From contig NQOH01000001.1 of NCBI GenBank assembly GCA_003585735.1, positions 42,955-51,601 of the forward strand: a stretch of 8,647 nt of DNA, given 5' to 3'. The first letter of the stretch is position 1. The number at the start of each line of letters is the position of its first letter. Below, piece after piece: positions 6,601 through 8,647 of the stretch. This stretch comes from Gardnerella kenyensis (GTDB lineage Bacteria; Actinomycetota; Actinomycetes; Actinomycetales; Bifidobacteriaceae). A program made the translations under genes and the position numbers. A model generated the notes under the pieces. That model saw only the letters and a list, made by a program, of their open reading frames with translations. It was not told where the DNA came from and searched no databases.

Positions 6601-6640
6601 AAGGCTTCTGCTTATGCGTTAAACATAAAACAGAAGCCTT
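6601..6640 (-). terminator. Terminator hairpin, copy behind the second surface gene
   Basis: AAGGCTTCTG (6601-6610) and CAGAAGCCTT (6631-6640) form the same perfect 10 bp stem as at 1713-1753, with a 20-base loop of related sequence. It is downstream of the minus-strand gene ending at 6698 and lies between two convergent genes, so it may serve both strands. Confidence 0.6.
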
Positions 6641-6650
6641 AATTATTAAA

Positions 6651-6672
6651 ACGTAGGCAATTAAAACTACGT
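6651..6672 (-). terminator. Hairpin ACGTAG/CTACGT with T-rich tail
   Basis: The first structure met after the stop codon of the second surface gene: a 6 bp stem, ten-base loop, and TTTAATAATT following on the minus strand. The same hairpin is found at 1779-1800 behind the paralog. Confidence 0.45.
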
Positions 6673-6697
6673 ATTATTTACTACTTACAACTTACAA

Positions 6698-8647
6698 CTA
6701 GTTTCTGCGCTTGCGCGTTGCAGCAAATGATTCAGCAAGTCCAGTGAGACCTGCAAAAAGCGAAGCAATTGCGGAACCGAGAACTGGCGTTGCAGTTGAG
6801 CCAGTTTTAGGAAGATGCTTAGCAACGTGCTTAGGCTGTTGTTCCGGCTGCTCCGGTTGCGAAGGAGCTGGTGCAGGTTCCGGCTCTGCTTCGGCAGCCG
6901 GCAAAATCGGAGCTGGAGCAACAATAACCGGAACTGGCTCCGGTTCTTTATCCGGAGTCAAATCTATATCCGGAATATCATCCCAATCAATATCCGGCTC
7001 CGGCTCCGGAGTTGGCGTTGGCTCTGGCTCCGACTCCGGCTCCGGCGTAGGAGCTGGCGGCGTTGGAGGCGTTGGCTTCTTAGTAACGGTCACTGTGGCA
7101 GCTGCCGTAGCAGTCGCACCGCCTTTATCCTTTACACTAAACGTGACATTATAGGAGCCAACTTTAGTATTATCAAAACCACCGTCGTTAGTACGCTGAA
7201 CGCTGCTCTTTAAATCTCCATCTTCTTTATCAGTCGCAGACACAACAAGACTATTTAAATCAAACGAATCACCCTCGGTAATAGTCTTATTCTGAACTGT
7301 AATAACTGGTGGATAATCCGTGAAAATAGAGTAAACTGTTAAATCGCTACTCACCTTAGTGCTATCCTTAAATACTTTACCAGTGCCATCTTGCTTTTCA
7401 TTCCACTCTTTAAAAGTAAACCCAGGCTTCGTAGGATCATCCGGCATTTTCTGATCTTTAACACTCTCATCATTTATGCTTTTGCCTTCCTTAACTTGCA
7501 CAGAAGCATAATTGGCATTACCTCTGTCTACAAACTTAACCGTGTAGATCTTAGCCATAGGAATAATGTTGTAGGTAACCTTTACTGTTCCTACAGGACG
7601 AAAACCATTGACTGAATCGTAAAAAAGACATTGCGTTTGTATCGAACCCTCTTTTAAAGCAACTATTTTGCCATTTTCTTTCTTAAAGTAACCAGAATCT
7701 TCAAGTGACACATGATTATTCTCATTGCCAGCTAGAACCATATTAAGAATTTTATAATCATTGCCATTTTGCTTAATGATTACAGGCATCTTAAATTCGT
7801 CGCCAACGGTAAGCGTTATTTCCTCAAGTTCTTGATTGCTGAATGGAGCTGCAGCTGGATTTTGCTTTTCATTAGAATCTACATGGAATTTATAATCTGT
7901 CAGATTCCCCTGAAAATCTATTTCCTTAATTTTATTAGCTTGAAATGCTCTATTGCCGAGTCCTGCAACATAGTAAGCATGATCATCAGTTGAATTAAAT
8001 TTTCCACTCTCTACAAGCGTGGATTTAAACACTACTTTTTCTATTTCATTACCAAGGAAAGCCGCAGGATGAATTGCTATAACATTTTTAGGAATAACAA
8101 CAGTTCCCTTAATTTTCTGCCACGAAAAAGCGCCATCTTCAATCACCTTAAGCGAATCAGGAAGTGTAACACCCTCAATATGAGTTTTATCAGTTTTTTT
8201 CCCAATAAAAGCTTGATTAAGAATTACTTCAACACCGTCAGGAATGACAATATGCGGATTCTTTTTAAGTTTTGCGATGCCTTTCGCATTAAGCCCCGGA
8301 TATCCGTTAGTTTTATTTATTCCTGTAAGACCAATAGTTTTACCATCAGCAGAAATGTTAAAGTCATCACTAGTCCAAACCGTATCGTCTTGCTTAGCAG
8401 CTGCATTATTGCTCGCAGAACTAGTTATTTGGTCATTTTGCTGAGCGCTAGTTTGAGATTGGCTAGAAGCAGAACCACTTGTAGCAGCATAGATTGCTGT
8501 AGATTGGCCGGTTGCTGTAGAATCCGCAGCCTTCCCCTGTTCTGCAGTATTCTTATACTCAGCAGTTTTTTTAGGTTCTGATGGCTTCGCAGGTTCGGCA
8601 GTTTTTACTTCATTCGCAGAACCTTTAGCGAAAGCAGACCCCCCCCC
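6698..8647 (-). CDS. LPXTG surface protein with LRR, InlB-type and Ig-like domains, 5' end outside window
   Basis: The frame is open from the right edge, where it begins GGGSAFAKGSANEVK within a G tract, to a stop at 6698; the GTG at 8146 is internal, not the start. About 649 codons are visible. Order: a Ser/Ala/Thr-rich linker; a BspA-like LRR_5 region (about 8270-8010; VIPDGVEVILNQAF, TLPDSLKVIEDGAF, VIPKNVIAIHPAAF); a probable Big_2-like Ig domain (about 7830-7560); an InlB-type B repeat/Flg_new unit (about 7550-7320; YTVKF, PGFTFKEWNEKQDGTG); an Ig-like domain of the DUF5011 kind (about 7312-7085); an EP-rich wall segment with DIDWDDIPDIDLTP; LPKTG (6800-6814); a hydrophobic helix and RKRRN. 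Such domains belong to adhesins in Listeria, Treponema and others. The signal peptide should lie beyond the window. With exactly nine G visible, the ON/OFF state cannot be known because the tract meets the edge. Confidence 0.85.
   Translation of the reverse strand, partial: GGGSAFAKGSANEVKTAEPAKPSEPKKTAEYKNTAEQGKAADSTATGQSTAIYAATSGSASSQSQTSAQQNDQITSSASNNAAAKQDDTVWTSDDFNISADGKTIGLTGINKTNGYPGLNAKGIAKLKKNPHIVIPDGVEVILNQAFIGKKTDKTHIEGVTLPDSLKVIEDGAFSWQKIKGTVVIPKNVIAIHPAAFLGNEIEKVVFKSTLVESGKFNSTDDHAYYVAGLGNRAFQANKIKEIDFQGNLTDYKFHVDSNEKQNPAAAPFSNQELEEITLTVGDEFKMPVIIKQNGNDYKILNMVLAGNENNHVSLEDSGYFKKENGKIVALKEGSIQTQCLFYDSVNGFRPVGTVKVTYNIIPMAKIYTVKFVDRGNANYASVQVKEGKSINDESVKDQKMPDDPTKPGFTFKEWNEKQDGTGKVFKDSTKVSSDLTVYSIFTDYPPVITVQNKTITEGDSFDLNSLVVSATDKEDGDLKSSVQRTNDGGFDNTKVGSYNVTFSVKDKGGATATAAATVTVTKKPTPPTPPAPTPEPESEPEPTPTPEPEPDIDWDDIPDIDLTPDKEPEPVPVIVAPAPILPAAEAEPEPAPAPSQPEQPEQQPKHVAKHLPKTGSTATPVLGSAIASLFAGLTGLAESFAATRKRRN
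6800..6814 (-). other. Sortase motif LPKTG
   Basis: Codons CTT CCT AAA ACT GGC encode LPKTG, followed by a hydrophobic helix (about 20 residues) and RKRRN: a standard cell-wall sorting signal, intact in contrast to the paralog. Confidence 0.9.
8598..8647 (-). repeat. Shared module next to the second poly-G tract, at window edge
   Basis: Bases 8598-8638 are identical to 4161-4201 (41 bp) and are followed by C in all nine remaining positions (8639-8647). This is the same switch module as in the first gene. The run may continue past the window, so only a minimum of nine can be stated. Confidence 0.85.

Noticed and set aside
6574..6640. An insertion sequence end or mobile element next to the ATPase
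   Set aside because: The inverted repeats are hairpins on the transcript scale, and no transposase or target duplication is present.
6711..7213. Two plus-strand frames opposite the Pro/Glu-rich wall segment
   Set aside because: They are the antisense shadow of low-complexity codons (Gly/Ser/Arg-rich translations) with no ribosome binding site.
6698..8146. A gene starting at the GTG at 8146
   Set aside because: The frame stays open to the window edge and the upstream codons match the post-tract module of the paralog, so the GTG is internal to the LRR region.

Overview
The window is AT-rich and fits a low-GC actinobacterium of the Gardnerella/Bifidobacteriaceae type. I infer this from the cell-wall-anchored proteins (Sec signal peptide, proline-rich wall segment, sortase motif, hydrophobic helix, RKRRN tail), a PASTA membrane protein and the general gene style. 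This is recognition by eye, not a database match.

Layout from left to right. A plus-strand gene that enters from outside the window encodes a single-pass membrane protein with PASTA-like repeats and an unrecognised C-terminal ectodomain (1-1627). A convergent intergenic stretch with hairpins follows. Next, on the minus strand, is a large sortase-type surface protein (1847-4466). A run of ten G residues (minus strand) lies early in its coding sequence and puts the signal-peptide segment out of frame with the remaining ~780 codons, so as sequenced the gene is OFF. Removing one G, or adding two, restores an 872-residue protein. Its upstream region (4467-5253) holds a ribosome binding site, a possible promoter, a perfect CRP/GlxR-type palindrome, a ~70 bp repeat also found beyond the gene's 3' end, a degenerate 52 bp tandem repeat built on small hairpins, and a short coding remnant. 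A plus-strand ATPase of the AAA_14/DUF4143 type follows (5254-6468). It is convergent with a second minus-strand surface protein (6698-8647, 5' end outside the window).

The two surface proteins share nearly the same 3' end, 3' untranslated hairpins, and the sequence directly downstream of the G tract, but have unrelated central ectodomains. The second copy runs into the same homopolymer, with at least nine G, exactly where the window stops. Together they look like a family of phase-variable, modular surface proteins: a constant switchable start, a constant anchoring end and an exchangeable exposed middle. The first copy also carries LSKTG where the second has LPKTG, so its wall anchoring may be impaired even when the frame is restored. 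The PASTA protein and the ATPase have no visible functional tie to this system beyond proximity.
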